Shown here: positions 1 to 10,806 of the stretch, piece after piece
How positions within the stretch are numbered: position 1 is the first letter of the stretch
Layout of the letters: each line of letters begins with the position of its first letter
Origin: Halobacteriales archaeon
GTDB lineage: Archaea; Halobacteriota; Halobacteria; Halobacteriales; SKNY01
Length of the DNA stretch: 51,779 nt
Direction: 5' to 3'
Assembly (NCBI GenBank): GCA_007118975.1
Contig: SKQO01000029.1
Coordinates: 1 to 51,779, forward strand
Notes under the pieces: model-generated
The model's input: the letters and a program-made list of their open reading frames with translations, nothing else
The model's database searches: none
Told to the model about the DNA's origin: nothing
Translations under genes and position numbers: made by a program

Positions 1-502
1 ATGGCCCATCGGACTTCTTGATCTGCACCCGCTGGTTGACTTCAGGGTAAATGTAGCGGCCGATCACTGCGCCAATCCAGAATCCGATGATCGGCGTGAC
101 GATCCACCAAGAGATGATAGTCGCAATTGTTTCGTAATTCAGTGTGCCCGTCGCAAGCCCGAGCCCTGCTATCGCCCCGACTGTCGTCATTGATGTTGGG
201 ACGGGAACGCCGAAAATGTTGGCGATGAGGATGCCGAACCCGATGAAAAAGAGGATAGCGACGCCTGCTGTGAGGGTGAGATCGATGGTGATGATGTCCT
301 TACTCAACGTGTCCATCACGTTCCGCCCAACGGTCCACCCGCCCAGAAAGACAAACACCGTCATGATCGCTGCGGCCGTCGTCTTCTTCACGATCCCCGC
401 ACCGACGGGGGGTCCCCACGCGATCCCCGTGGATGACCCCCCGATATTGAACCCGACAAAGATTGACGCAATAATACCGATGAGAAGTAGAGTCTCAATC
501 AT
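1..502 (-). CDS. PiT-family inorganic phosphate transporter, N-terminal part (runs off left edge)
   Basis: Membrane carrier for inorganic phosphate, normally driven by a cation gradient. The visible 167 residues start MIETLLLIGIIASIFVGFNI and contain four or five hydrophobic segments. The N-terminal PiT signature region is present: a glycine-rich first helix followed by GGSSTGIAWGPPVGAG, and later a VPVPTSMTTVGAIAGLG segment that matches the family's second conserved block. The start codon is the ATG at 500-502. A TATA-like stretch on the minus strand (GCATTTATTT, about 530-538) lies about 30 bases upstream, so the mRNA is probably nearly leaderless. The C-terminal half lies outside the window, so it cannot be shown to be intact. 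The family call is firm; the substrate is inferred from the family. Confidence 0.85.
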   Translation of the reverse strand, partial: MIETLLLIGIIASIFVGFNIGGSSTGIAWGPPVGAGIVKKTTAAAIMTVFVFLGGWTVGRNVMDTLSKDIITIDLTLTAGVAILFFIGFGILIANIFGVPVPTSMTTVGAIAGLGLATGTLNYETIATIISWWIVTPIIGFWIGAVIGRYIYPEVNQRVQIKKSDGP

Positions 503-1024
503 CGGTCGATTATTCAGACTGGATATTGAAATAAATGCGGTAACCGAGCGCAGACAGCCCGTCAATTACTACCATAGACCGATCAGAACCCTTCAGTGAG
601 TCGTTTCAGTCGCTGCTGCTTATGTGGTGACGGATCGGTTGGGGCATGTTAGGGCCGTGCGTCGTTGCAACATTTGCGCCTTAAATGTCGCAAGCACTTG
701 TTCTCAACAGCCAGTCAAGTAACTCCTAACGAGTAGAAGTTTGGGTGTGCTCATCGTCGAAATCCGTGTATCATTATGAACGCATTCGAGATCAAGCCTG
801 ATGTGTGCATCTAGACATAACTCCATCATGCATCGTATGAACTGATTGAAGCCTCCCAGATAGGGAGGCATATTCCTCATCGTGTAATCGTCTATAGCTT
901 GGTCTCTCAGTGGTGGGATTTCTTTGATGAGGACTGGGTAAATTGGTATCCGGCACACCAAAGACAATGTTCAATTATTCTATCCAGAGGTGGTTTTATT
1001 GAGTTGTAGCTGATACAGGGAACT
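503..1024. other. Intergenic, 520 bases, no recognised gene
   Basis: This holds the promoter of the minus-strand phosphate transporter at its left side. An 87-codon open frame on the minus strand (704-967) has no recognisable family, no good start context and a low proportion of acidic residues, so I do not call it. The composition is more AT-rich than the neighbouring genes. No tRNA or repeat was seen. Confidence 0.5.
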
Positions 1025-1546
1025 ATGACCGACCAGACGCCGGGTGTCGAGGCCTGGAAGGAACACACAACAGCGTTCGACCGCGTACAAGCCATCAGTA
1101 CGTCGCTGTCCCAACCACGGTCCGCATCATACATCGCAGATGAGGCGCACGTCGCCGAGAACACAGCACGGGACCACCTCGAACGACTCGTCAACCTGAA
1201 CGTCCTCCTGAAAAACGAACGCGACGACGGAGCCTACTACTCCCCCGACCCACTCCACACGCGCATTCAGACGCTCCGCGACCTCCTCGAAGCGCATGAC
1301 CGCAACGGACTGATTGAATTGAAGGCCGAACTCCAATCTCAAATCGAAGACTGGCAAGCCGACTTTGGCGTGACCACTCCCGACGAACTTCGTGCCCGAA
1401 CGGCAGAGACGGACACCGCTTTGCAAACGCGGGAACTGAAACAGGCCGCAAGCGATTGGGAACTTGCACGCTATCGCTTGTCAATTCTGGAGGACTCAAT
1501 CGCAAACTTTGAAAGCTACACGCAGGACGTTCGGGCATCTGCATAA
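1025..1546 (+). CDS. Winged-helix DNA-binding protein, DUF7342-like
   Basis: Probable DNA-binding regulator of 173 residues. Residues about 20-65 form a helix-turn-helix (AISTSLSQPRSASYIADEA then VAENTARDHLERLVNLNVL), the usual haloarchaeal pattern in which a recognition helix is followed by a beta wing (GAYYSPDP). The C-terminal two thirds (about 75-170) is helical with heptad-like leucines and probably mediates dimerisation. It matches my memory of the haloarchaeal DUF7342 proteins, but the number is from recall. The start ATG at 1025 follows an AT-rich stretch. The next gene begins 10 bases after the stop, so the two are very likely co-transcribed; the pairing resembles a regulator or antitoxin with its partner. 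No target can be inferred. Confidence 0.6.
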   Translation: MTDQTPGVEAWKEHTTAFDRVQAISTSLSQPRSASYIADEAHVAENTARDHLERLVNLNVLLKNERDDGAYYSPDPLHTRIQTLRDLLEAHDRNGLIELKAELQSQIEDWQADFGVTTPDELRARTAETDTALQTRELKQAASDWELARYRLSILEDSIANFESYTQDVRASA

Positions 1547-1556
1547 CGGTTGATCG

Positions 1557-1994
1557 ATGTCTGGCTCTTCTGGCGCATATGACTCCGCAGAAGCGTCCCA
1601 TCGAGCGCTTCGCGCAAACCAGCAAGAACTCAAACGTCACCCGATAGTCACGGACGTTCGAGGATTTCCAGCTGGTGAATTCACGCAACTGGTCGCTCAC
1701 CTGGAACCAAGCAGGTGGGGAACAAATCGGGATACTGCAACACTGACCGTTCGTTGGTTTGCAGGAGAAACAGCAGACGTCCCGCCCGAATTTTCGTTCC
1801 ACTACAGCGATTCCCACGCTGACTTCGGCTGGCATCACCACGAACAAGAGCATATCGACGGCTGGGGCCATTTCCAGGAACGCACCAGTGACTCTGGCTA
1901 TGCATACGAACCCCATCGGTTCCCATCGCAGAATCCAGCGCAACTCACCTGGGAAGTAATGACATACCTCGCTTCCAAGCTGAAATCTGAATAA
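1557..1994 (+). CDS. Uncharacterised protein with a His-rich segment, partner of the HTH gene
   Basis: A 145-residue soluble protein that I do not recognise as a named family. After a variable N-terminus, the middle reads like a small alpha/beta domain, with strands DTATLTVRWFA and PEFSFHYSD, then a histidine/acid-rich stretch DFGWHHHEQEHIDGWGHFQE at about 92-111, and an aromatic C-terminal helix. The His-rich stretch could bind metal or form a catalytic centre, but this is inference. It lies 10 bases downstream of the HTH gene on the same strand and probably shares its promoter. The layout (small regulator plus small basic or His-rich partner) is typical of toxin-antitoxin pairs, and TumE-like (DUF6516) toxins in archaea also have His-rich C-terminal parts. 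The similarity is loose and should not be read as a family assignment. Confidence 0.5.
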   Translation: MSGSSGAYDSAEASHRALRANQQELKRHPIVTDVRGFPAGEFTQLVAHLEPSRWGTNRDTATLTVRWFAGETADVPPEFSFHYSDSHADFGWHHHEQEHIDGWGHFQERTSDSGYAYEPHRFPSQNPAQLTWEVMTYLASKLKSE

Positions 1995-2450
1995 CAAACC
2001 GTCTGTTCACCTCCTGCAAAGGACAGGATTTGATACGTTCGTGCGATGGTTGACGGTGTAAATTCTTTTCAACACATCGTTAATTGGCCCGGGGATTCGC
2101 TGAGAATCGGGGGGGGATTTCCGAACATGGACTGTTTTCAAACAAGTATTTGAAATATAACCAGATGTGTCGACCGTCTGTATGCATCACTGGCCTTCTA
2201 TCACCTGATGGAGCAATACCGACGAGCATAGCTGTCTAATTTCGCTGTAGTCACCTGGCTAATGTTTTCGATCCAGACTCTGGGGCATGCTAGATATTCG
2301 CGTTCTCTGGCTTACGTCAGAAGTGACTGGATTGCAAGGTGGGTATCACCGTTCAAGCCGAAATCCGAGCTGTGAGGGAGATGGATATGACAGGGCTCGT
2401 TTATTTTTTGTGGCGTTCAATTCTTGCTCGTTCATGACATTGTGTAACCT
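1995..2450. other. Intergenic, 456 bases, no recognised gene
   Basis: No coding frame with haloarchaeal character is visible. An AT-rich run around 2140-2160 (AAGTATTTGAAATATAACC) could be a promoter element, but it lies about 300 bases from the next start. A closer AT-rich stretch at about 2398-2410 (CGTTTATTTTTTG) lies about 45 bases before the flavodoxin gene and is a better TATA candidate for it. Confidence 0.4.
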
Positions 2451-3017
2451 ATGGCGAGCATCGTTACTATCTACGGAACCGGTGAGGGACAGACAGCGAA
2501 AGTGGCAGACCGCATCGCGGACGAACTCGGGAGACGCGGGCACAAGCCGACGACAGTGAATGTGAAGGAAGTCGATTCCGTCGACCTCGCCAACTTCGAC
2601 GCCGTGCTGGTCGGTGCGTCCATCCACATGGGGAGACCACAGAAGGAAGTTCGCAAGTTCGTTACCGCCAACCGCGACGTACTGGTGACGAAGCCGACCG
2701 GCTTCTTTCAGGTGTCCGGAGCGTCTGGGAAAGAGAGCGAGGCAGGAGATGCGGAGGCAATCGGCTACCTCGACGAGTTCATTGACGTCACGAACTGGCG
2801 ACCGGACCGCATCGGCCTCTTCGGTGGGGCCTTCCGCTTTTCGGAGTACGGCTTTCTCATGCGAGCGGTGATGAAACGGATCGTCAAGAAGAAACATCCC
2901 GAGGTGGACGCGACACAGGACATCGAATTCACCGACTGGGAGGAAGTTGCGGCATTCGCCGACGAGTTCGCTACGTACGTAGAGGAGCGACTCGGCCAGG
3001 CAGTCACAGTGAACTGA
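2451..3017 (+). CDS. Flavodoxin-domain protein, HemG-like (protoporphyrinogen oxidase type)
   Basis: FMN-binding flavodoxin fold protein of 188 residues. The N-terminus has the phosphate-binding loop IVTIYGTGEGQTAKVADRIA (residues about 4-23), as in HemG and other long-chain flavodoxins. The later FDAVLVGASIHMGRPQKEVR and LFGGAFRFSEYGFLMRAVMKR blocks resemble the menaquinone-dependent protoporphyrinogen IX dehydrogenase group. Length is close to HemG (about 180). HemG would oxidise protoporphyrinogen IX in haem synthesis, which would suit a genome with KatG. Haloarchaeal flavodoxin-domain proteins of this kind are not functionally proven, so the role is inference. The ATG at 2451 begins a tight N-terminus with no room upstream for a longer flavodoxin. 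Neighbours do not belong to an obvious operon. Confidence 0.65.
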   Translation: MASIVTIYGTGEGQTAKVADRIADELGRRGHKPTTVNVKEVDSVDLANFDAVLVGASIHMGRPQKEVRKFVTANRDVLVTKPTGFFQVSGASGKESEAGDAEAIGYLDEFIDVTNWRPDRIGLFGGAFRFSEYGFLMRAVMKRIVKKKHPEVDATQDIEFTDWEEVAAFADEFATYVEERLGQAVTVN

Positions 3018-3078
3018 GATGTGAGCCACATTATGAGTTGTGCCCTCTGCCGTACAACGAGAGCGCTTCCGCCGATGA

Positions 3079-3860
3079 TTAGAGGAGGACCGTGAACCGG
3101 CCGTACCAGACGAAGTGCTCACCTGGCGAGACGGGTGCGATCAATATGAACTGCGTTCCCGTGAAACTGACGTGCATCAATGGCCGAACGAAACAAACTC
3201 CGGGTGCGCTCGTACACCCACGCCATAAGTATCTAATAGGCCGTCAGCACCATGATCCAGCGTGCAATCCGGCGGATCCCAAATTTGCGCATATTCGTCG
3301 AAAAACAACCAGAAATCCGCGAGTGCTTGCCAGCCGCCCGTGAACACGCCGAGTTCGCTTCCGCGTGCGAGAATCACGTACTGTTCCCGCAAGCGGGGAA
3401 CGCTGAATCCTGTCCGGCCGATATCCCCAACGAACCCGGCAGACAACCCTACGATGGGTCCGAAAATCAGTACAGTTGGAAAGTCACCCACCGGGACGAG
3501 TCGTCGTCTAACCCTGGGCGGTAGAATCCAGAGACTGCCCAGGACGGTGGGCGTCGTCAGCAGTGCAACTCCGTACCAGGGCGGTGCAACCAGCCAATTT
3601 ATTTGTCACTTCCTTGTCGCCCGAAGCCCGGTTCGTCCACCAATCAGCGCGATCAGCGTCAGGTCAGCAATCGCAGGACCCAGTATCGTCGCACCGAACA
3701 CGGGATTAGCTGCTATCAGACGGGCCGACCATTGTCAACGGTCCCCGTTGTCGACAGGACAACTGCAATAGGTCCCCATGAAAAGAAAACGGTCAGGAGA
3801 AGACGGCCGGTCTCGGGTGCTGGTTAACAAGTTCAACAATTCGCTTCATCGACGAATACG
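3079..3860 (-). pseudogene. Decayed CPBP-family intramembrane protease
   Basis: Pieces of one membrane protein lie in order but in different frames. From the N-terminus: a hydrophobic segment LLLTVFFSWGPIAVVLSTTG (about 3756-3815), then NPVFGATILGPAIADLTLIA and GGRTGL in another frame, an in-frame TGA at about 3611, then WLVAPPWYGVALLTTPTVLG, GFVGDIGRTGFSVPRLRE and GGWQALADFW, then AWVYERTRSL in a shifted frame, and finally MHVSFTGTQFILIAPVSPGE to a TAA at 3079. The order and motifs match CPBP (Abi/CAAX) proteases, whose central motif is EExxxR; here the corresponding GFVGDIGRTG has lost both glutamates, and the usual His of the next helix is Gln (GGWQ). At least three frame changes plus a stop make it clearly dead. 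An intact CPBP gene of different sequence lies at 4731-5624. Confidence 0.75.
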
Positions 3861-3873
3861 CCGTATATTCATG

Positions 3874-4468
3874 TCATTTTTCGCGTTTGCGTTTCCCTTC
3901 TACTTCGCGTTCCTGCTTACGTATCTCGTACGGGAGTAGCAAGAACTGGACGAGATTCCAGTATCCAAACAGTAGTGCCAGTATGGCGATCCACGCGAGG
4001 CTCTGTTCGGGGAGAGCGAGAAGGTCGGACGGGGAATCGAATGGTCTCGTGGCGTGCCAGGTCACCGGTGGGGCCACGAAGACCAGTATGAACGCGATCC
4101 AGCTAGCTATGCGGGACGATTGCAAGAGGTGCGAATCCCATTCTGACGGTGTCGCTTTTTCATAGGTTCGGAGGGCGTCGTTCGTGGAGCGAGTACCGGT
4201 TATCACTGCAGCAGCGAGCACGACGAAGGCGACGGTACTGACGACTTCCGGAAGAAACGGCTCTCGAAGCAGTGACAGGACGAGTACCGTCGAGAAGTAC
4301 GCTATGATGAGTTGTGCGCCCCGAACGGACAAGGCTTCCATTTCGTACCGATACACGTCGTATTCCTCCCAGCCGGATTCGAGGTAAGTAAATCGTGCCC
4401 AGAAAGACGAGTCCGATCATGGTTGCCGAAATGGTGGCGAGGAGCCGCCAAAATTCGGGGTCAATCAT
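3874..4468 (-). pseudogene. Small four-helix membrane protein with a single frameshift
   Basis: The gene starts at ATG 4466-4468 with MIDPEFWRLLATISATMIGL and first helix up to FLGTIYL. Around 4375-4390 the frame changes, and the rest (ESGWEEYDVYRYEMEALSVR, then three more hydrophobic segments and a highly charged tail REVEGKRKREK) is read in the second frame to the stop at 3874. Joined, it gives about 195 residues: one N-terminal helix, a short acidic linker, helices around LIIAYFSTVLVLSLL, VAFVVLAAAVITG, and a C-terminal pair. I do not recognise a characterised family; similar short haloarchaeal membrane proteins exist. With only one frame change and otherwise good coding character, the shift may be a sequencing error rather than a real lesion. 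Confidence 0.65.
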
Positions 4469-4716
4469 CGTGCGTCACATCTCGCTACGCCTCCGTTGGA
4501 GAAAGTAACGGGGGTAGCTCCCGTTTCTCAGAGCGTGCGGATACATGCAGTACGTTCCCCAATATATGATCACCTAGGTAGGTACTAGCCGGAACTCAGT
4601 GCAAGTCCTATTGCGTAGCATCACGCTCCCATCCGGCCAATGATAGCGATGTTCCATTCACGAGAAGGCATTTTGTTCCCGGGGCTGGAATCGACATCAC
4701 GGTAATGGGTATCTTC

Positions 4717-4724
4717 AGGAGGAA
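4717..4724 (+). promoter_or_regulatory. Shine-Dalgarno site deciding the GTG start at 4731
   Basis: AGGAGGAA lies six bases before the GTG at 4731. This is a strong match to the 16S rRNA 3' end and supports GTG rather than a later ATG as the start of the CPBP protease. Most first genes here look leaderless, so a clear ribosome-binding site is notable. Confidence 0.65.
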
Positions 4725-4730
4725 GTACCT

Positions 4731-5624
4731 GTGAGTCGGCACCGTTCGCAACAACCAGCGAACCGTGCTGTCGGACTGGTGCGTTCCACGACACCCTGGG
4801 GATTTCCTGTTTTGTATTTGGGTTGGGCATACCTGTTCTGGCTTCCCGTAGTGGCCTCAGGAGCCTCGGTCTGGACGTACCCGAACGTGGTTCTGTTTCT
4901 GAGTGGTGGCGCAAGCCCGCTCCTGGCCGGACTCGTACTATTATGGTTAACTCACGGGACAGCGGGGTTCGCCGACCTTCGTCGGCGACTGCTGGAGCCC
5001 GGTCGGATCAGTGGCCGGTGGTGGTTGACCATCTTGTTGTTTTATCCGATGTTCAACCTCGGTGTGGCTGGCATTGCCCTCCTTACTGGGTTCACTGCCG
5101 AACCGCTGGAATTCATCCATCCCGACAGGCTGTTCGACCCTGGAGCGCTGTTCTTCTTGTTGGCGGTCGCGATCCTGTTTCCGGCAATCGAGGAAATCGG
5201 TCTTCGTGGCTACTGGTTCGATCAGCTCCAAGTACGGTGGAGCGCGCTCGTGAGCAGCCTGATGTTGGGAACGGTATGGGCACTATGGCACGTTCCGCTC
5301 GTCTACATGACTGGTTACTTCGAAGGAGCGACGTTCCAACCGGAATTGTGGTGGTGGCTCCCGAGCATCGTCCTGACGGCAATTATCGGAACGTGGGTCT
5401 ACAACAACACTGCCCGGAGCGTCCTTGCAGTCATCATTTTTCATTTTCTCGGGAATCTAACCGGAGAGGCGATGGGATTTGCTCACGGACTGTACCCATT
5501 CGTACTCATAGGGACTGCCATAGTCGCACTCGCACTCGTACTTGGGTTCGGCTCGGGATCCTTCTGTGGTCGGAACGTTCCCCGGCCGTTACCAGACTGG
5601 ACAACAGTTCGAAAAGACCTGTGA
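4731..5624 (+). CDS. CPBP-family intramembrane glutamic protease (CAAX/Abi type)
   Basis: Integral membrane protease of 297 residues with about eight hydrophobic segments. The family's catalytic motifs are intact: EEIGLRG at residues 154-160 (E154, E155, R159), the histidine in WALWHVPL (H187), and the C-terminal FHFLGN motif (H238, N242). This family includes Rce1-like CAAX proteases and bacterial bacteriocin-immunity proteins; substrates in archaea are unknown. It starts at GTG 4731 with a good Shine-Dalgarno sequence. It stands alone on the plus strand, converging on a decayed ABC ATPase. A degenerate relative on the opposite strand at 3079-3860 has lost the same residues, so this copy may have taken over or outlived an older one. 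Confidence 0.85.
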   Translation: MSRHRSQQPANRAVGLVRSTTPWGFPVLYLGWAYLFWLPVVASGASVWTYPNVVLFLSGGASPLLAGLVLLWLTHGTAGFADLRRRLLEPGRISGRWWLTILLFYPMFNLGVAGIALLTGFTAEPLEFIHPDRLFDPGALFFLLAVAILFPAIEEIGLRGYWFDQLQVRWSALVSSLMLGTVWALWHVPLVYMTGYFEGATFQPELWWWLPSIVLTAIIGTWVYNNTARSVLAVIIFHFLGNLTGEAMGFAHGLYPFVLIGTAIVALALVLGFGSGSFCGRNVPRPLPDWTTVRKDL

Positions 5625-5627
5625 CCG

Positions 5628-6207
5628 ATGCGGGCGGTGAATTCCGCACAGTTCGTTCAAACTGCCCAGTTTTGGGCAGAAATCGCGTAACCGACGCATG
5701 GATACGAGCGATCGCTATCAGGGCTCGTTGCGGATACGACTCGTCCGACGACTTGACATCGAGATCATCGATCATCGCGTCCGCGTGGTCGGGCGCAATT
5801 TCCTTCCTCGCCTTGGCGTCAGCGTCGAGGCGGAGTGCAACCGGCTCGCCGAACCGTTCGATCATCGGCTCAAGACCGGAGATTCCCACAAATACGATCG
5901 CGCCCCTCATCGGCCGACAGCCAGGGTATCGCGTCATCACCGACGGCTCGTCCATCGATCCGCTGGAAATCAGTGAAGTCGGTGTCCTCTAGCACGGTCC
6001 CCCTTCGAACAGCCGGATCGCGTTAGTGAGACGGTCCAAGGTGTGGACTTGCCTGCACCGCTGGGTCCGACGAGGCCGAATACCTCCCCACATTCGACCG
6101 TCGAGTCCAACACGTCGACGATTGGCTGTCCACCGCACCGCTTCGAGAGAACGTTTCGGAGTGGTACTGACGAACGGGAAGATGACGGGGTTGCTGTAGA
6201 AGATCCA
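5628..6207 (-). pseudogene. Decayed ABC-transporter ATP-binding protein
   Basis: Fragments of an ABC ATPase in order on the minus strand: GGQPIVDVLDSTVECGEVFG leading into an intact Walker A loop LVGPSGAGKST (about 6040-6125), then LTNAIRLFEGG, and in shifted frames VLEDTDFTDFQRIDG and a longer stretch with VALRLDADAKARKE, HADAMIDDLDV and the remains of the signature and Walker B region (ESYPQRALIAIARIHAS). The Q-loop to signature spacing and the YP motif before the signature recall the glycine betaine/proline (OpuCA/ProV-like) ATPases, but this is a weak guess. Several frame changes and loss of LSGGQ show that it is not functional. No permease or binding protein is next to it. Confidence 0.55.
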
Positions 6208-6228
6208 CTGGCGCCATTGCCGAACTAG

Positions 6229-8403
<2,175 letters not shown>

Positions 8404-8639
8404 TCACCGACGGAATTCCGAGAGGACTGCTGGCGTTCTCCGCTTTTCAACCCAGTCCACGCGTTGTGTCCGCTGTAAGGATCGTGAAATCGAGCGGCGT
8501 CGAATTCGCATCACGCGGTCAGTTTGCCGTTTCACGCTACCGGCGAGCCTCGGGTGGCCGTCCCACCGGCGAGGTCTGTGTTTCAAAGCCGAGCCGGATG
8601 TCTATCGACCCGGCCGTCACCACTTGTTTCCAGTCCCCG

Positions 8640-9971
8640 TTACCCGACCTCGGCGACAATGCTTTCGGGGAGGTACGGTGCATTTGCCTCGATAAGTGTA
8701 TCGATCATCTCGTCGATTTCGTCGAGCGAGCACGCTGCGGCCGTCAACGGATCAAGCTTGATCGCTTGCCGAACCAGTTCGAGTTCTTGTTGGATCGCTC
8801 CCTCGACCGCGAGCCGCTGCACTGCGATGTTCGACCGACAGAGGGCAGCGAGTTGTGGGGGAAGCTCGCCGACCGAGCACGGCCGCACACCGGTTCCGTC
8901 GACGAGGCAGGGCACCTCCACGCACGCATCGTCGCCTAGATTCGCAATCGCGGTGGTGTCGTTTCGGACGTTTATGTTCATGCGCCGCGGCGTCCCGGTC
9001 TCGATCGAGTGGATGATGTGGGCCCCGTATTCGTGTGACCGCTCGATCTCGAAGCGCTCTTCGGTGAAATCACGGGCCTCGTTCTCCGCCTGGTACTCAC
9101 ACCAGTGCTCGAAATAGCGACCGGTAGGCATCCAGTGATTCCGTGTGCCTTCCAGATCGCGATCGACGACGTACTCGTCGATGAGGTCCTCGCTCGTCCG
9201 AAAATACGGGACGTATTCGCTCATGTGGTGGCTCGATTCCGTCACGAACGAGCCGAAGTGATCGAGCAGTTCGAAGCGGACGTTGTCCCGATCGAACGTA
9301 TCGGGATCTGCCACGGCCGCCCTGAGTTCCGGATACACGGATTCTCCGTCGGAGGTTGCCTCGAGGAACCACGCCATGTGGTTGATCCCCGCGACGACGT
9401 ACTCGAGTTCCGCCGGTGGAACGTCCACGTAATCTGCGATCGCAGCCGCCGTCCCCTGGACGCTGTGACACAAACCATAGATGTCGACATCGGTTGCCTC
9501 ATCGATCGCCCAGCACAGCATCGCCATCGGATTGGTGTAGTTGAGCAACACCGCATCGGGGCACACAACCTCCATGTCGCGGGCGATTTCTAGCATGGCC
9601 GGGTACGTCCGCAGCAATCTGAATACGCCGCCAGGGCCCATGGTGTCGCCGACTGCCTGGTTTACGCCGAAGGACTCGGGGATCTGAATCTCGTTTTCGA
9701 ACGGTTCCCGCCCACCGACGTGGATCATATTCAGGACGTAGTCGGCGTCCGCCAACGCTGCCCGTCGATCGGTCGTCGATTCGATCGTCGCTGACAGGTC
9801 CGCCTCCTCGACGGTTCGTTGCGCAACAGTTGTCGTTTGCTCCAGCCGATCCGGATCGACGTCCATGAGGGTGATCTCACTATCCTCCAGGGCGGGAAAC
9901 GAGAGGATGTCACCGAGGAGTTTCTGGGCGAACACGACGCTCCCGGCGCCGATAAACGTGATGTTGGGCAT
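8640..9971 (-). CDS. Glycoside hydrolase family 4 (alpha-galactosidase/alpha-galacturonidase type)
   Basis: NAD- and divalent-metal-dependent glycosidase of 443 residues, the usual GH4 length. The N-terminus is a Rossmann NAD-binding fold (NITFIGAGSVVFAQKLLGDI). GH4 landmarks follow: LNYTNPMAMLCW (N144-N147), the metal-binding cysteine in YGLCHSVQGT (C168) and the metal-binding histidine in GINHMAWF (H198). GH4 enzymes act by an unusual oxidation-elimination mechanism on alpha- or beta-glycosides, so sequence does not settle the substrate; the MelA/LplD-like pattern suggests galactoside or galacturonide. Immediately upstream on the minus strand is an AT-rich TATA element and a GGATTGAGGGG run. 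It stands alone but may act with the sugar genes further right. Confidence 0.88.
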   Translation of the reverse strand: MPNITFIGAGSVVFAQKLLGDILSFPALEDSEITLMDVDPDRLEQTTTVAQRTVEEADLSATIESTTDRRAALADADYVLNMIHVGGREPFENEIQIPESFGVNQAVGDTMGPGGVFRLLRTYPAMLEIARDMEVVCPDAVLLNYTNPMAMLCWAIDEATDVDIYGLCHSVQGTAAAIADYVDVPPAELEYVVAGINHMAWFLEATSDGESVYPELRAAVADPDTFDRDNVRFELLDHFGSFVTESSHHMSEYVPYFRTSEDLIDEYVVDRDLEGTRNHWMPTGRYFEHWCEYQAENEARDFTEERFEIERSHEYGAHIIHSIETGTPRRMNINVRNDTTAIANLGDDACVEVPCLVDGTGVRPCSVGELPPQLAALCRSNIAVQRLAVEGAIQQELELVRQAIKLDPLTAAACSLDEIDEMIDTLIEANAPYLPESIVAEVG

Positions 9972-10505
9972 GACCCCTCAATCCTTCCGATTAATAATAA
10001 ATCATAGGTTTCAGCCTCGGAATCAACCGTACGCCCGAAAGCGCCCGTTCTTCGAGGAGTGGTTACCGGTTGGATGATCATCGGGATTTTGTCGGCGAAT
10101 CTCAAGAGGGATACTCGACCTGGCTACGAACCAGCTGTTGGCCCCTGGCGGTGGATCTCCTCCGTCTGCTGCTCATCGATGTCCAATCAAGCTCATATTC
10201 CGGCAAATACTTCTCCACAACTAGCCGGTGACCTGCCGTCATTTCTCACCCTTAGACACTCTGAAAGGTCAAAACTTAGCGCGGACCACTCCGCGGCACA
10301 CGGCAACGTGGTCGTGGCTGTTAATGCTCGACCCAATGTCCTCGGCGGAGTCTAGCACCTGAGATTCTTGGTCTGTCATGTCTTAGAGCCACGCGACCTT
10401 CGTATGCAATCCGGCCGAAGCGTGACGTGAGAGACGCTACCGACGGGTATTGGTGAGACCTGATACGAACGAAATGATTTACCCACCGGATGCCAAGTTT
10501 CGCGT
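9972..10505. other. Intergenic, 530 bases, with one small minus-strand ORF of doubtful status
   Basis: The stretch contains the GH4 promoter. A 36-residue minus-strand frame at 10269-10379 (starts MTDQESQVLDSAEDIGSSIN, ends VVRAKF) has haloarchaeal composition at its start. It could be the truncated N-terminal remnant of a gene whose rest is lost. The remaining bases show no family I recognise. The promoter of the DUF7553 gene must lie near 10475, where the AT-rich AATGATTTACC occurs. Confidence 0.35.
9990..10003 (-). promoter_or_regulatory. TATA-like promoter element of the GH4 gene
   Basis: Minus-strand ATTTATTATTAATC lies about 25 bases before the ATG at 9971. The position and composition fit an archaeal TATA box giving a short-leader mRNA. 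Confidence 0.5.
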
Positions 10506-10775
10506 ATGTCTCGGGACGAACTGCAACAGGTTGCGGCGACTGTCGAACGGGCTGCTGATCGGACGGATTCTACAGAAGTCCGTGAGCGCCTCCAGGCCCA
10601 ATCGGCGGAGTTTGACGACTTGGCCACTGCCGACCGTGGTCCTGATCACGGCAAACTTGCCCGCCACGAACATATTCTGTCCGAAATCGCAGAAGAATCC
10701 CCGGACGTCGCAGATGACATCGAGGATGCCCTCGAGGCGATCCACGCGTATCGGGAGACGATTGAAGGCGTGTGA
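10506..10775 (+). CDS. Small haloarchaeal helical protein, DUF7553-like
   Basis: An 89-residue acidic helical protein starting MSRDELQQVAATVERAADRT. It has heptad-like spacing of hydrophobics and the conserved centre DRGPDHGKLARHEHILSEIA, which I recall from widespread short haloarchaeal proteins (DUF7553). No enzyme motif, signal or membrane segment is visible; a dimeric helical bundle is likely. A TATA-like ATGATTTACC lies about 30 bases before the ATG. It converges with the ferritin-like gene 31 bases downstream. Function unknown. Confidence 0.7.
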   Translation: MSRDELQQVAATVERAADRTDSTEVRERLQAQSAEFDDLATADRGPDHGKLARHEHILSEIAEESPDVADDIEDALEAIHAYRETIEGV

Positions 10776-10806
10776 CAACGTTAGCCCTACGGCGCTTCTC
10801 AAATAG

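Noticed and set aside
704..967. An 87-codon minus-strand frame in the first intergenic region
   Set aside because: No recognisable motif, a basic and cysteine-rich composition unlike genes here, and no promoter or ribosome-binding motif.
4823..5992. A 389-codon plus-strand frame overlapping the CPBP protease and the ABC relic
   Set aside because: Its sequence is arginine- and serine-rich, atypical of haloarchaeal proteins, and the other frame has a complete CPBP family motif set.
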